Shown here: positions 22,960 through 37,713 of the stretch, piece by piece
Layout: every line of letters begins with the position of its first letter
How positions within the stretch are numbered: the stretch's first letter is position 1
NCBI RefSeq assembly: GCF_019578655.1
Contig: NC_063256.1
Location: 11,470,001-11,534,000, forward strand
Source: Ricinus communis
Taxonomy: Eukaryota; Streptophyta; Magnoliopsida; Malpighiales; Euphorbiaceae
Length of the DNA: 64,000 bases
Reading direction: 5' to 3'
Translations under genes and position numbers: made by a program
The notes under the pieces: model-generated
Databases searched by the model: none
What the model was told of the DNA's origin: nothing
What the model saw: the letters and a program-made list of their open reading frames with translations, nothing else

Positions 22960-25940
22960 CTGTCTAATTCGAGGTTTATGGGGATGTTGAGTGATTGGAT
23001 TTTACGGGTCTTTGAGAGAACTTGATTGGGTTGTCAAAGAAAGAAACATAGGGAACTGCCATTGCTGATTGATGTTGTCCTCAGTGCTCGATCTGGGGAG
23101 CGTACGGATGGCATTATTTTATGTCAACATGTTAATAGTTTTTTCGTTCGGTTTCCTTTTGTTTCTTTCTCGTATTGTTTGCACGTGTTTGTATTACTCC
23201 ATGTTCCTGTCGACTAATGTTATGTTTTGGACTGTTGTTAAAGGCTTTGCTTTGGAGTGTTTGGCCGGCCGGCCGGGCCGTTTGGGAACTTTGATTTTCA
23301 GATACGTCGGTCGGCCTATAAAGTCGTTTTCAGTGCAAGCAAGCAGAGTGTTTCTTCGCTTATAATAGCGATCTTCGTTCATCTTCCATGCATTCAAGAT
23401 TTATCGCTTCGTTCTCACTATTTTGTTGTTGAGATCTGCTGAACAATTTTAAAAGGCATATTTCTCGTGAATCGGTACATATATTAATTTATCAGATTTA
23501 AATTTTTTTAATATTTATGTTTAATTTTTAATATATAAATTTTTTATTTTAATATATATATATATTTATTTTTTATACATCATTATATAATTTTATAAAT
23601 TTTTATTAATTTACTAATAGATAAATTATATTTTTAATTAAATAATAATTTTAATTTTAAAACATTATATTAATTATATTTTAATATTATATTTAATTAA
23701 TTAATAATTTTTAATTATATAATATTAATTATATTTCAAAAGATAACATATTAGTTATATATTAATATTATATTAATCAATAAATTATATTTTAAGTTAA
23801 ATAATAATTTTAATTTTAAATATTAATATTTTTAATTATATTTTTAATATTATAATTAATAATAAATTAATTCTTGATTATATAAAAAATTTTAATTCTA
23901 AAAATTAGTAATATTAATTATAGTAATATCAATTTCTATAATACTAGAATAAATTAATAAATATTTTTAAAATAAATACTATTACATTAATAAAATTTTA
24001 AAGTTTAAAAACATTAAGAGAGGCATTAAAAGATAGTAAGTTTACTATTACTTTTTAAATTATTATAAATTAATATTAAATATTAAAAATTTTATTAAAT
24101 TGTATCTATAAATTTAATTATAGTCGAAATAATAATAATAATATGCAAACGTACTGTAAACGACTAGTTAAAATTAAATTATAAGTGTTTTTTTATAAAA
24201 ATCAGTCCTTAATTAATAAATAAATAAATAAAAGAAACATCTGGTTTATTAAGCCATAAAGAAATCATATAGTATGGGAAAGATCTTTTAGCTTTTTAAG
24301 TAATTCCTAATTAATCTATTCAAGATTTTTAGTTTATTATACCAGTGTTATTTATATAAAAATTAATGATTGAATCCGTTATTATTCATACAATAAAAAA
24401 TAAAAAATTTATTAAGTCTAAGATAAAATAAACACATTTGGTATTCAAATTATATAAAATAGATTGAGTGTTTGCAATTTACATTCGATTATGCTTAAAT
24501 TTAATTTCTAATCATCCATTTTTGTATGTTATACTTTAATCAAACTAACGTCATTTAAGTAAAAATATAAAATAAATATATATATCATATTAATATTAAT
24601 AATAACTTGATAATATCTTATTCTTAATTCTTAATAATAATTTTATATATATTTCTAATTTTATAAGAATTACTATATCACACTATATATATATATTTAT
24701 AATTAATTTCAATTAACTCAATACAATTTTTTAAAGAAATTGAAGACAATAAATCAAAAAATATATATATGATACTTTTAATTTTATTTTATTGATAATA
24801 CTTTCTTTTATTATTTTTTATTGATAGTTTACTCTTTTTATCATGGGAATTTAAAATTTGTCTCTTCTTATATCTTTTTTTTTACTATTCAATAAAAATT
24901 TATAATTTAAAAGAGGTGAAGCTTAGGCACTTTAGTTTACAATGACCTAATTTTATTTAATACCTTTTGTATACTATTCAATAAAAAATTATAATTTATA
25001 TCAAATTTATGTAAAATAAAATTTAATATATTATTTTTATGTAAAATCTTATATAATTTATATACTAAAACTTTTTTCCGTAAATTTCTCAAAGAAAATA
25101 CATTCTTTTTACGTAAAAATTTGATCTAAGTTTTATTAAATAAGTACATAAAAATATTAAAATAAAAATTAAATCAATATCACTTTTAGAATTCACCTTT
25201 GAGAAACTGCATTTGTTCTGGAGCTTGATTTTGTAAAGTATGTGATAATTCAGCGACACGCTTGATTGCTTCTCCTTCAATAGTTCTTGTTCTTGACATT
25301 AGTATTGTTCTCGATCAACTACTTCTTTTCTACATTTTATTTTCAACTTTTATTAGAGACAATAAACTCATTTTCTGGGTCAAAAAGATTATGCCATGGC
25401 TCAATAAAAATGCATATTTCCAATTTATATTTAAGCAGTAGCGCAGGGACAACCGGACGATCTGTAACATCACACTGCCATTAATGCCTTATTTCCAAAT
25501 TTAAGAGATAGGAGTTGCCAAGCTTGACTGATAGAATAGAGTAGAATAGGCAGCAAGTTTTCAGAAAGAACAGCCAAGTTCTTAGAATTACTAAAATACA
25601 TTTGGCAAGAGACGGCTGGACAGGAGACTGCATAAATTTGTCTACAAGTCCAATAGCAAATCAAATCTCTCACCCACCATAATTAGCAAAAAATGAACAA
25701 CTTTTCACAAATAAAGTAGAATTAAATATTGACAGTGTTTATATTATTTTATATTATCCCACCAATCAATTTCTTACCCGTCATAACTCCACATGCATGC
25801 TTTGAATTTAACAATATATCTGACTCCAATCAGCTCATCCCTGTGTTAACTGTGTGATTGGCTTGAAATCTTCTACTTTCACAAGAAGAATAAGAATACA
25901 GAGCACATATAAGACTGTCGATTAAAAGAAATCAAAGGGA
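22960..25940. other. Intergenic region between the epimerase and first receptor kinase genes
   Basis: The left end should hold the epimerase promoter; a GC-rich patch near 23260-23285 (GGCCGGCCGGCCGGGCC) stands out. From about 23480 to 25060 the DNA is extremely AT-rich with no coding signal. No gene is supported. Confidence 0.6.
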
Positions 25941-25996
25941 AGGACCCATCTGCGACAAACCAAACAAGTTTTTCTGAAGGGCCACTTTTTGCAGCC

Positions 25997-29064
<3,068 letters not shown>

Positions 29065-29912
29065 CTGTCCGACAATGTACCTAAAATCTTAATAGACTGC
29101 AAATATTCCTTTGGCGTAGTCATTCCATTTTCAAAGCGTACCAAACATGCATGGTTCTGAGTTTGAACTAAGGAATTCAGTAATTATTACTTATTTTATA
29201 GTAGAGACAGGGAAGATCTTGAATGCATCTAAAGGAAAAGGGAAAGAATTCATTAACAGGGTTTGCATGTTGTAGGACTTCCAGTGTTAATATCATTACT
29301 TTTTCAGGAATTCATTTCAAAATTCTTCATAGCTAATAATTAATACTAGTTGACTAGAGAATATTTCAAATACTGTTTTAAGAATGGGTTTTGCAACTAG
29401 TTATAATAATTAAAATATAAAATCATTAAAAAAATAAATTTTTCGACCAACAGTTCTTTAGAAATGGATAATGCAGTTACATAGATTAAAGCACATTAGA
29501 ATCTCAGAGAAATTATGAGTCACAAAGTTGTCTTTGTTGGTTCTTTTGGAACCAAAGATTCTTTGGTCCTTTTTGCATATTTGTTTTTGGCACTAGATTG
29601 TGTTTAGCCTTTACAGGATTGTTGATGTATTTTGAGCTGTTAATCATAGAGTCTTATGTCCAATTATTAACAGTTTTATTTATTTATTTTATAAACAATG
29701 ACATTTTACATTGCATATTACAACTGTGTATGGTTCACAAGAAACCAAGGACAAAAGAAATAGATATAAAAACTATATAATCATTACACTAGTAAAGTCA
29801 AATATATAACACTTGTTTTCATTGAATTACATATTATCTCTTTCATTATAAGATACCTTAATCTATTAGTTCATAAATACTAAAGAGTATGAACTCCTGT
29901 TATGGAAAAAAC
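29065..29912. other. Intergenic region downstream of receptor kinase copy 1
   Basis: AT-rich 3' flank of the kinase gene leading to the second copia element. Similarity with the other kinase copy stops just after the stop codon. I see no gene. Confidence 0.6.
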
Positions 29913-29934
29913 TGTTGCAAAAGAGATTACAATC

Positions 29935-30234
29935 AATTATGTATTGCTTTCTGTATATGATTCTAAGATTACAAGTAATTTATTGTTGTTCATATATACA
30001 TAATGTTTAACGGTTGCCTAAGCTCTATTCTAACGGTTGTTCTAAGGCCTATGTCAACGTCCCTTTTTTTTCAGGTAAGATAAAAGTGATCTTTCCTTCA
30101 AAGCAGGAAAGGTTGCTCCCTTTACTGGGAATCTATGAGGAAAAGCCTGTACAAGATTTCTGCTTGTACAGTCTCTGAGACTCCCTTTCTTGGTAGCCTG
30201 TGAACTTTTCTTTTTTGGTTTTCATTCTTCAACA
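29935..30234 (-). repeat. 3' LTR of copia-2
   Basis: Matches 37390-37708 closely from GTATTGCTTTCTGTATATGA on; the outer end is shorter than its partner or has diverged (it could start at 29913). It ends CATTCTTCAACA on plus. Confidence 0.85.
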
Positions 30235-30416
30235 TTCCCCCTCAAGTTGGGTTCGTATAGATTTACAAAACTCATCTTGCTGAGAATGGTTTAATGATTT
30301 GTCTTGTTTGTGAATATGTCTGCTAGCTGCTCTTGACTTCTGACTTATGGTGTTTTAATTTCTCCATTTTATACTTTTTCTCTAATGAAGTGACAATCGA
30401 TTTTGATGTGTTTGGT

Positions 30417-30758
30417 TCATTCGTGGAACACTGGGTTTGATGTGATGTGACGAGCAGCTTGGTGGTCACAGTATATTTTCATAGATCCGTTACATTCGAT
30501 TTTCATGTCTTGGAGAACTTGTTTGATCCAAATGAGTTCACCGGCCATAGATGTCATGGCTCGATATTCAGCTTTTGCACTTGATCTTGCAACTACACTT
30601 TGTTTCCTGCTTTTCCATGTTACCAAGTTTCCTCCTAAAAAGGTGCAAAATCCTATATTTGATTTTTTGTCACAGCTCTCTGCCCAATCTGCATCAGAGA
30701 AACTAACTATAGTGTTAGAGTTGTTTTTCTTCATCTAAATTCCTTGACCTGGGGTGCC
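30417..30758 (-). pseudogene. copia-2 RNase H fragment
   Basis: The frame reads VTWKSRKQSVVARSSAKAEY, then IKQVLQDMKIE and HQAARHITSNPVFHE, and ends in TGA where copia-1 has an Arg codon (CGA), a C to T change. Upstream it is cut by the solo LTR insertion at 30758/30759. Confidence 0.9.
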
Positions 30759-33665
30759 TATAATACCCATAATTTTCTTTTAATAATATGATAATATTAA
30801 TAATAATTGATAAATGAGTTTTTATTTAAATTAATTTTACTTTATTTTTATTTGGTTTAAATTGGAATAATTTAAATGGAAATTTTAATGCTAGACAAAT
30901 AAAGAAGTTATTTCTATATCCAATTAGTTTGATTTTTAGAAATTAATTAAGTAAATTCTTTGATAAATAAATTATATTTTTTGTTATTCAAATTTTTTCC
31001 CAAATGAATATATATATAAATTAAATTCTATATTTGAGAGTTATGGAAGAATTTATAAAGGATATTTTGTAAAAGAATTATTGGGGAAAAGGGCATTTTA
31101 ATTAGCTAATGGTGTTAAATTTTAATTGGAAAATATTGAGCAAATTGATTAACTAAATCAATTGTGTGTTAGGACTAAATTGAAAATTTATTTTGGAATA
31201 AGGATTTAAAAGTATAATTTTACTAATATAGAGTTTTAATGAAAATTTGTATGTTTGGTATTTTTATAATTAAATATGTTGGCAAGGGTTTAAAAGCAAG
31301 GGTAAATAAGTAATTCTCTTTTTTCAATAATTCTAATTTGGCCCAAATTAAATAGTTAGGGGCTTAATTGAAAAGCTAAAAAAAAGTTGGAGGGTTAATC
31401 GAAAATTTTACAGGACGAAATTGTTGTAATTAAAAAAGTTGAGGGACTAAGTGGTAAGGAAGAAAAGTCTAGGAACTAATTGCCGATAAGGAGAGAAAGA
31501 AAAGAAAGAAGAGAAAGAAAGGAAGAAGAGGGCGTCGGGGTCGCTGGAGAGAGAGAGAGGAGGAAGAAGAGGGCGTCAGTGGCCGGCAAAGTCGGGTTGT
31601 CGGAAGAGCTAGTGCCGATGAGCTAAAGCAAAAAAAAAAAAAAAGAAAAGGGGGGCAGCGGTTGTCATTGCCGTTCCAGGTGTTCCCGATGACTAATGGC
31701 GGCGAGGTTGGTCTTGTTTTGACCGGTGAGTTGAGGGCTTCCTTTTGGGAGTGGCAGCATCGGCTTTGGTGGCTGGAGGAGGGAGTTTCGGCGAGGTGTT
31801 GGCAGCCACATTTTTTGGCTTTTCCAGCGAGCTCTAGTGAGGACTAGATGATCGGAGGGCATATCCGGACTCTCCTCAGCTCAAGCTTTCCAATGGCACT
31901 GGTTTCATGGCGATCAGACTTAGTTTAAAAATCAACGGTTGAAATCGTCCGTAAATCTCTCCAGATGATCGAGAGTAGGATCGGAAGATCAGAAGTGGAG
32001 ATCGTTATCAGCGCGTTGTTTCGAGTCTGTTAGTGTGTTCGGATCGTCGAATCAGACTCCGACGGCTGGAGGCGAGTCGACCGAGCGATCAAGCGTCTCG
32101 ATAATTTCTCTGGTCCATTGATTTTAGAAGTCTTTGGTAGATTACATGTTATTGAATTGTGTTGAGCATTAGAAATATTGTTAATTAAAATAATTGTTTG
32201 TCGGACTGTTTGCCTTTAGTCGTGAATTGTGATATGTGGCGGAGTCGGAAAAAATAGTAAAGTCTTGGGGACCCGACCCCCGTTAAAATAAATTATTGAA
32301 TATTTGAAGTGTTTTCTGGCAGGTCCTGGACCCGTTTTACAAGGAGTAAATGTTCGTATTTTAGGGGAGGTTCTACCGATTTTTCGGTAGAATTTACCCG
32401 AGTCAAAATTTCTAGACAGTCAGTCCTAGGAATCTAGAGCTAGGGTTAATTGTCAAATGTTTCAACGTTATTGAATATTTTTTTCCTTGATTAGATAATC
32501 CATGAATTTGGCTCGCTCCACCCGAGGCATCGGAGCAGAGCTAGGAGGTCATCAAAGCTGTGAGTTAAAGTCATATGTCTGTTTACATGTGTTATACTGA
32601 GATTTTACTAGATAATTCTGATTACATGAATTAATATTTTAATAAGTTATTTTAATCGCTATATATATAAGTTTCATTCTCTGCATTATGATTTTATTGT
32701 TTCGTGTTGACTTGGGATGGGACGGCTGTAGAGCATGCTATTTGATAAGTGCACCGGTATGAATCCGGGACTGATAGCAAAAGGGTAAACTGGTAAATTT
32801 AAAAAGGTAAATTTAGGACTTGCCCTGGTTGAGCATTGCTCTCTGGGCTTAGCAGAGTATGTTTGTCGGAGTAAAGGTCATTGGTCAAGCATTGCTCTCT
32901 GGGCGCCGACTTATTTGGAAACTTAAGTGACCAGACTGGATTGAAGGACTCGGGTCGAGCTTCGCTCTCAGGGCACCAGTCTTATTGGAGTAAAAGAGTC
33001 GAAAGGCTAAGAGAGTTAGTGCTAATTAAGTGACTGAACTGGATTAAAGACCCTAGTCAAGCTTCGCTCTCTGGGCGCCAATTCTATTAGAATGAGAGAG
33101 TCGAGATGTTAGTGTTGAGATTAGGATTTTACTGAAGTACTCCGTTCCGTAGTGTGTGAAAGTTATTTTTATTTAAGCATGGCATGACACGTTTATTTTT
33201 GTATGACTTATTATTTATTTCAAATTAAATAAAGGTGTTATGGAAATGTTGTAAATATTTTTAGATATATGATTTTAACTCACTCTCGAGACTGACAGTC
33301 TCAATTTTACTGTTTTTAGATCTGTGATTGTTAGTCTTCCCCCGGCTCTTATCTAACAACCCAACTCTTTCATCATCGGGTGATGTAATTGATTTGGTAT
33401 GTTTGACTTGTAAAATCTTAGATTCTCCGCAGTAGAAATAATAGACTTATCAGCTGTAATTTTATGTAGTTTCGGGTCTTGCCTAATTCTACTGGCAGAC
33501 CGAATTAAATATGTAGAATTTAATGGTTAAGATAAATTGTGATATTAGTAATATTAGATAAGATTTAGTTAAGTTAGTGAGTGTCAGGCTTACTACGGGA
33601 TTCAGTGGCCTTACCCCTATTCATTCCCTAGTGCTGGTCACGGGCCTACAGGTCGGGTCGTGACA
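30759..33665 (+). mobile_element. Solo LTR of the LARD-like family, nested in copia-2
   Basis: A 2907-bp block begins TATAATACCC and ends GGGTCGTGACA, colinear with the LTR at 3059-5921 in reverse orientation: AT-rich head, purine-rich run (31480-31600), GC-rich block, four GAGC-loop-GCTC units (32825-33090) and the end. It splits a copia sequence that would read GGGGTGCCCTTGAGATA. Flanks GTGCC (30754-30758) and GCGCC (33666-33670) are a 5-bp duplication with one mismatch. No internal region or second LTR is present, as expected after LTR-LTR recombination. Divergence from the first copies is clear, so this is an older insertion. Confidence 0.92.
32825..33090. repeat. Hairpin-unit array inside the solo LTR
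   Basis: Four units with GAGC or AAGC, a 3-nt loop (ATT or TTC) and GCTCTCTGGGC or GCTCTCAGGGC, near 32829, 32885, 32955 and 33057. They correspond to the array at 3708-4064 on the opposite strand. Confidence 0.75.
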
Positions 33666-33670
33666 GCGCC

Positions 33671-34620
33671 CTTGAGATAACTCAGTATCCTATCAATGGC
33701 TTCCAAATGACTGGTACGAGGAGCGTGCATGAACTGGCTTACCATACTCACTGCATATACAATATCAGGCCTGGTAACAGGTAGGTAGATTAATTTACCT
33801 ACTAAGCACTGATATTGTCCTATATTAATGGTTCACCATCTTCTAAGCTGAGTCTAACATTGGTTTCCATTAGGGTGTTGCTGGTTTAGCTCCTAGTTTT
33901 ACAATCTCCTTTAGTAGGTCAATGACATACTTTCTTTGGGATAGGAACAGTCCTTTTTTTGATTTTGCCATTTATTTTCTAAGGAAGTGTGATAGTTGTC
34001 AAAAACCTTTGATGTCAAATTCCCTTTTTAGGCTTTGTTTGACTTTCTTTATTTCTTGATCGTCATTCCCTATTATTATGATGTTATCAACATACACAGG
34101 GATAATAATAGTGTGTGTGTTGAATGTGTTTAACAAACATGGAAGAATCTGAGGCACATTTACTGAAGTTAATATTTAAATGCTCTTGGAGATTACTTCA
34201 ATCCATAGATTGCCTTTTTCAGCTTACATACCAGAGAAGAGTTTGATGCGGATTCATGGCCAGGGAGAAGAGTATGTAGACTTCTTCTTCCAAATTGTCT
34301 TACAAAAAAGTATTTTTGACGTCCATTTGAAGTAGATTCCACCCTAGGTTGGTAGCTACTGATAGTTGGATTCGGACGGTGTTCATTTTTGCAACAGGGG
34401 TAAAGATTTCTTGATAATCAACTCCATAGGTTTGAGTGAATCATCTGGCTACTAGTCTAGCCATGTATCTTTCAACTATTGCAGCACAGTTGTCATTTAT
34501 TTTATATACCCATTTGCATCCTGCGAGTTTTTGTTTGGTGGTAGCGGGATAATATTCCAGGTATCGTTTTTCTCTAGGGCTTAAAGTTCTTCTTTCATGG
34601 CCTTACACTATTTTGAGTTG
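33671..34620 (-). pseudogene. copia-2 reverse transcriptase remnant
   Basis: Pieces of the copia reverse transcriptase can be read in several frames. The catalytic motif near 34080-34100 reads YVDN instead of YVDD, a single G to A change removing an essential Asp. Frameshifts and stops break the rest. The 3' end is cut off from RNase H by the solo LTR. Confidence 0.85.
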
Positions 34621-35072
34621 GTGTTGGCTTCGTAGAAGGATATAGGTTCAATGTGTGTTATGATATTACTTAGATAGGTTCGGTATTGGTTTGAAATGGT
34701 ATCATAAGAGATAAAGTGTTGGATTGGATATGATATCTTATGGGACACATAGTCCCTTAATTTTATAGGAGGCTGAGTTTGTCGAATAGATCTCCTCAAG
34801 GCGATTTCTTCTGCTTGAGGTTCTTCTTTGATTATTTCAGCTTCTCTCCCTGAAGAAATTGTCCTTAAGCTTGGGTTTGGCTCCCCCTCTGAGTGAACAA
34901 CATGTTCTTAACTGCTAAAAAAAATCAGAGTTATGCAGAAATAATAGAGTGTGTGACACATGAGTGTCTATATATCCCTAGATATATAGTTTTATGAGTG
35001 GTAGGATTGTAACATTTATAACCCTTTTTTTTGGAGGAGAATCCTAAAAAGAGGGTTTTAACGGAGTTTTTA

Positions 35073-36197
35073 TCAAACTTGTGGTGACGTTTGATGTGAA
35101 CCTATGTGCCCTAATTCGATTTTCCGGCCTTTAAGGATCTCTAATGGACTGAGGTTTTTTAATGTGATGTTGGGTAACCTATTAATGAGGTATGTGGCGG
35201 TTAGGAGGGCATCCGACCAATAGATAGTAGGGATATTATTTTGAAAAAGAAGAGTTCTGGCAACATTGAAAAGATGCATGTTTTTGCATTCATAGACCCC
35301 ATTTTGTTCAGGAGTATTAATGCATGTAGTTTGACGCATAATTCCTTCTCTTTTAAAAAGTTCTGAAAATTTATGGTTTATGTACTCAGTGCCATTGTCA
35401 AAGCGAAAATTTTGATTTTGCCAGCCTACTGGTTTTGGATAAAGTGAAAAAAATTCTTCAAAGCAAGAGAATACCTCATTTTTTCCTTTTAATAAGTAAA
35501 CCTAGGTGGTGCGAGAATAGTCATCAATAAAAGTAACAAAATATTGGAAGTGATTATAAGATTCAACGGGGGTAGGTCCCCAAACATCAGATTGTATAAA
35601 TTCAAATATTTTTTCAGAGACACTAAATGATAAAGGAAATGGCAAGCGAGTGTGTTTAGAAAATTTGCAGACTTCACAATGATTGGAATTTAAATTATAA
35701 TAAAATATTTGGTTTAAAACTTTATCGGAGGGAATGCCCAAACCCCGATGCATCAACATGCCTTGATCGATCATATTTGTTGACAAAGACACTGTTTGGG
35801 GGAATTTTTGAAGTAGTATTAACCCATTTTTTAATTGTCCCTCACCAATCATCTTTCCGGTAATTCGATCTTGAAATATGACTGAAGAATGTGAGAGTAT
35901 AACATTACAATTTAAATCACAAGTTATTTTTCCAATAGATAAGAGATTTGAATTAAATTCAGGTAATAACAAGATATTCTTAATATTTTTGTTAAATAAT
36001 GAAGTGGTGCCGCAACCATGAATTTTGGCTTTGGTCCTATTAGCTACTGTCACATGTTGGGAATCTGCAATGGGAGCTAAATTGTGCAATTTTTTTGGAT
36101 TCCATCTCATGTGATCAATGGTGCCTGAATCAATAATCCAAGCATCATGGTAGGCATTTGTAATTTTTTGGAATGAATTTAAAGAATTTGGTACCAA
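35073..36197 (-). pseudogene. copia-2 protease and integrase remnant
   Basis: 36197-35502 holds the protease site as WIIDSGTIDHM (DSGA changed to DSGT), a pre-integrase segment and the integrase start with CEVCKFSKHTRLPF, QSDVWGP and FIDDYSRTT. It ends at a TAG where a Trp codon is expected. 35339-35073 continues with NTPEQNGVYE and FWSDALL-like YWSDALLTATYLINRLP. The middle with the second catalytic Asp is shifted. Confidence 0.88.
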
Positions 36198-36323
36198 ACC
36201 TCACCCACTAGATTGTTGCTGAACCAGGGCTTGAATCTGAGACAATAATTAGGTTAGTTGGGTTTATGTTGCTACTGGGTCGGATCTGATTTGAAAATGG
36301 GTCGGAGTCGGATCGAATCCGGG

Positions 36324-37321
36324 TCAGGTCAGACAGTCCGGTTGGGTCAGGAAGTCGGGTCGGGCTGTCATATAACCCTCAGCATATATCGACCCAATCT
36401 TTTCACCCTTTTCTTTAGGGTTTTCTTCTCTCCTGCTAGCCCCGCTGAAACCAAACTTCATTTCCCCTCTTCGTCCCTCAAGCACGGTTCCCCTTCTCCC
36501 ACCCCCGAATCGACCGCAACTGAGGGTGCAGATGCCAACACTGATCGCGATGATGACCCTATTTTTTATAGTGGGCGCATAGTTCGGCGCTGTTTGGTCC
36601 TCCTCTTGGTCGGGTTGCTCCATGGATGTTGAGGCGTCGAGTAGTGCACGCTTGATTTTCTGCCGCATCAAAATAGAGAGAGAAGAGTTCATTAGGGTTC
36701 TCCAAGTTTCTTCTTGCTAAATATTAGCTATTACAGTGTCGATTTTTGGGAGCTCCATTGACAAGAGGATTTGAGACCTCAAGCTTTCGTAGCTTAAGCC
36801 CAATCCTCCCAGGTAAGTGTAGACTAGGTCTTGTTCTGCCCTCTTCTGTATTTCTTCTGTGTCAGTTGTTGGAGGGAGATAGTTTTATAGTTCTTCCCAT
36901 CTGGTTAGAAGTTCTGTTGTATATTCTGAGCTATTTTTGGTACCTTGTGTGATTTGCAATAATTCTTGCTTGAGATTGAAAACGTGTGTGAAATTTTAGT
37001 GATGGCCATACAATCCTTTCATTTTTTCCAAATCGCCTTTGATGATTCCAAAAGCATGCAGAGCCTGGAAATTTGGGACTCCATTGTGCTGGTGAGTAGC
37101 GACATGACCATATGGTCTGTCGTTTGCCACTCTTCTATTCTTTCTGCTTCTTATTCTGTCGGGACTTCTGGCCTTTCTGGTTTAGGTTTTTGTTTTGTTC
37201 ATGTGATGAAACCTAGCTTTCTTTTGCCGCTGAGGCCAATATACACAGATTTTGACCATTTAAGATAATTTTGATTGCCTTTTAGCATGATGTTGGTTAG
37301 TTTCTGTTCATTTTGAGACAT
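36324..37321 (-). pseudogene. copia-2 gag remnant
   Basis: The start MSQNEQKLTN lies at about 37321 next to the primer site. Later parts match copia-1 gag in broken frames. The end (36692-36324) contains the arginine/glycine/glutamate-rich linker shared with copia-1 (RREEN, then IYAEGY), after a degraded zinc-knuckle region. Confidence 0.8.
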
Positions 37322-37389
37322 GCTTGGTTTGTTTAAAAGATCTTTGAAGGTAGATGATGATCACAGGCTTATGACCTGCTCTGATACCA

Positions 37390-37708
37390 TGTGAAAATAT
37401 AGTGATTAATGATGTATTGCTTTCTGTATATGATTCTTAGATTACAAGTAACTTATTGTTGTTCATATATACATAATGTTCAACGGTTGCCTAAGCTCTA
37501 TTCTAACGGTTGTCCTAAGGCCTATGTCAACATCCCTTTCTTCTTCAGATAAGGTAGAAGTGACCTTTCCTCCAAAACAGGAAAAGTTGCTCCCTTTCCT
37601 AAGAGTCTATGAGGAAAAGCATGTACAAGCTTTCTGCTTGTACAGTCTCTAAGACTCCCTTTTCTGGTAGCCTGTGAACTCTTCTTTTTTAGTTTTCATT
37701 CTTCAACA
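37390..37708 (-). repeat. 5' LTR of copia-2
   Basis: 319 bp from TGTGAAAATATAG to CTTCAACA on plus, next to the tRNA-iMet primer site. Confidence 0.9.
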
Positions 37709-37713
37709 CAATC

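Larger units (their letters stand above)
29935..37708 (-). mobile_element. Ty1/copia retrotransposon, defective, with nested solo LTR (copia-2)
   Basis: This is the same family as copia-1. LTRs are at about 29935-30234 and 37390-37708. The primer site TGGTATCAGAGCAGG adjoins the second LTR (about 37375-37389) and the purine tract GAGGGGGAA adjoins the first (30235-30245). Without the inserted solo LTR the element is about 4.86 kb, like copia-1. A CAATC pair at 29930-29934 and 37709-37713 may be the target duplication; if so the left LTR lost about 18 terminal bases. Gag, integrase, reverse transcriptase and RNase H are all riddled with stops and shifts, so it looks older than copia-1. Confidence 0.9.
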
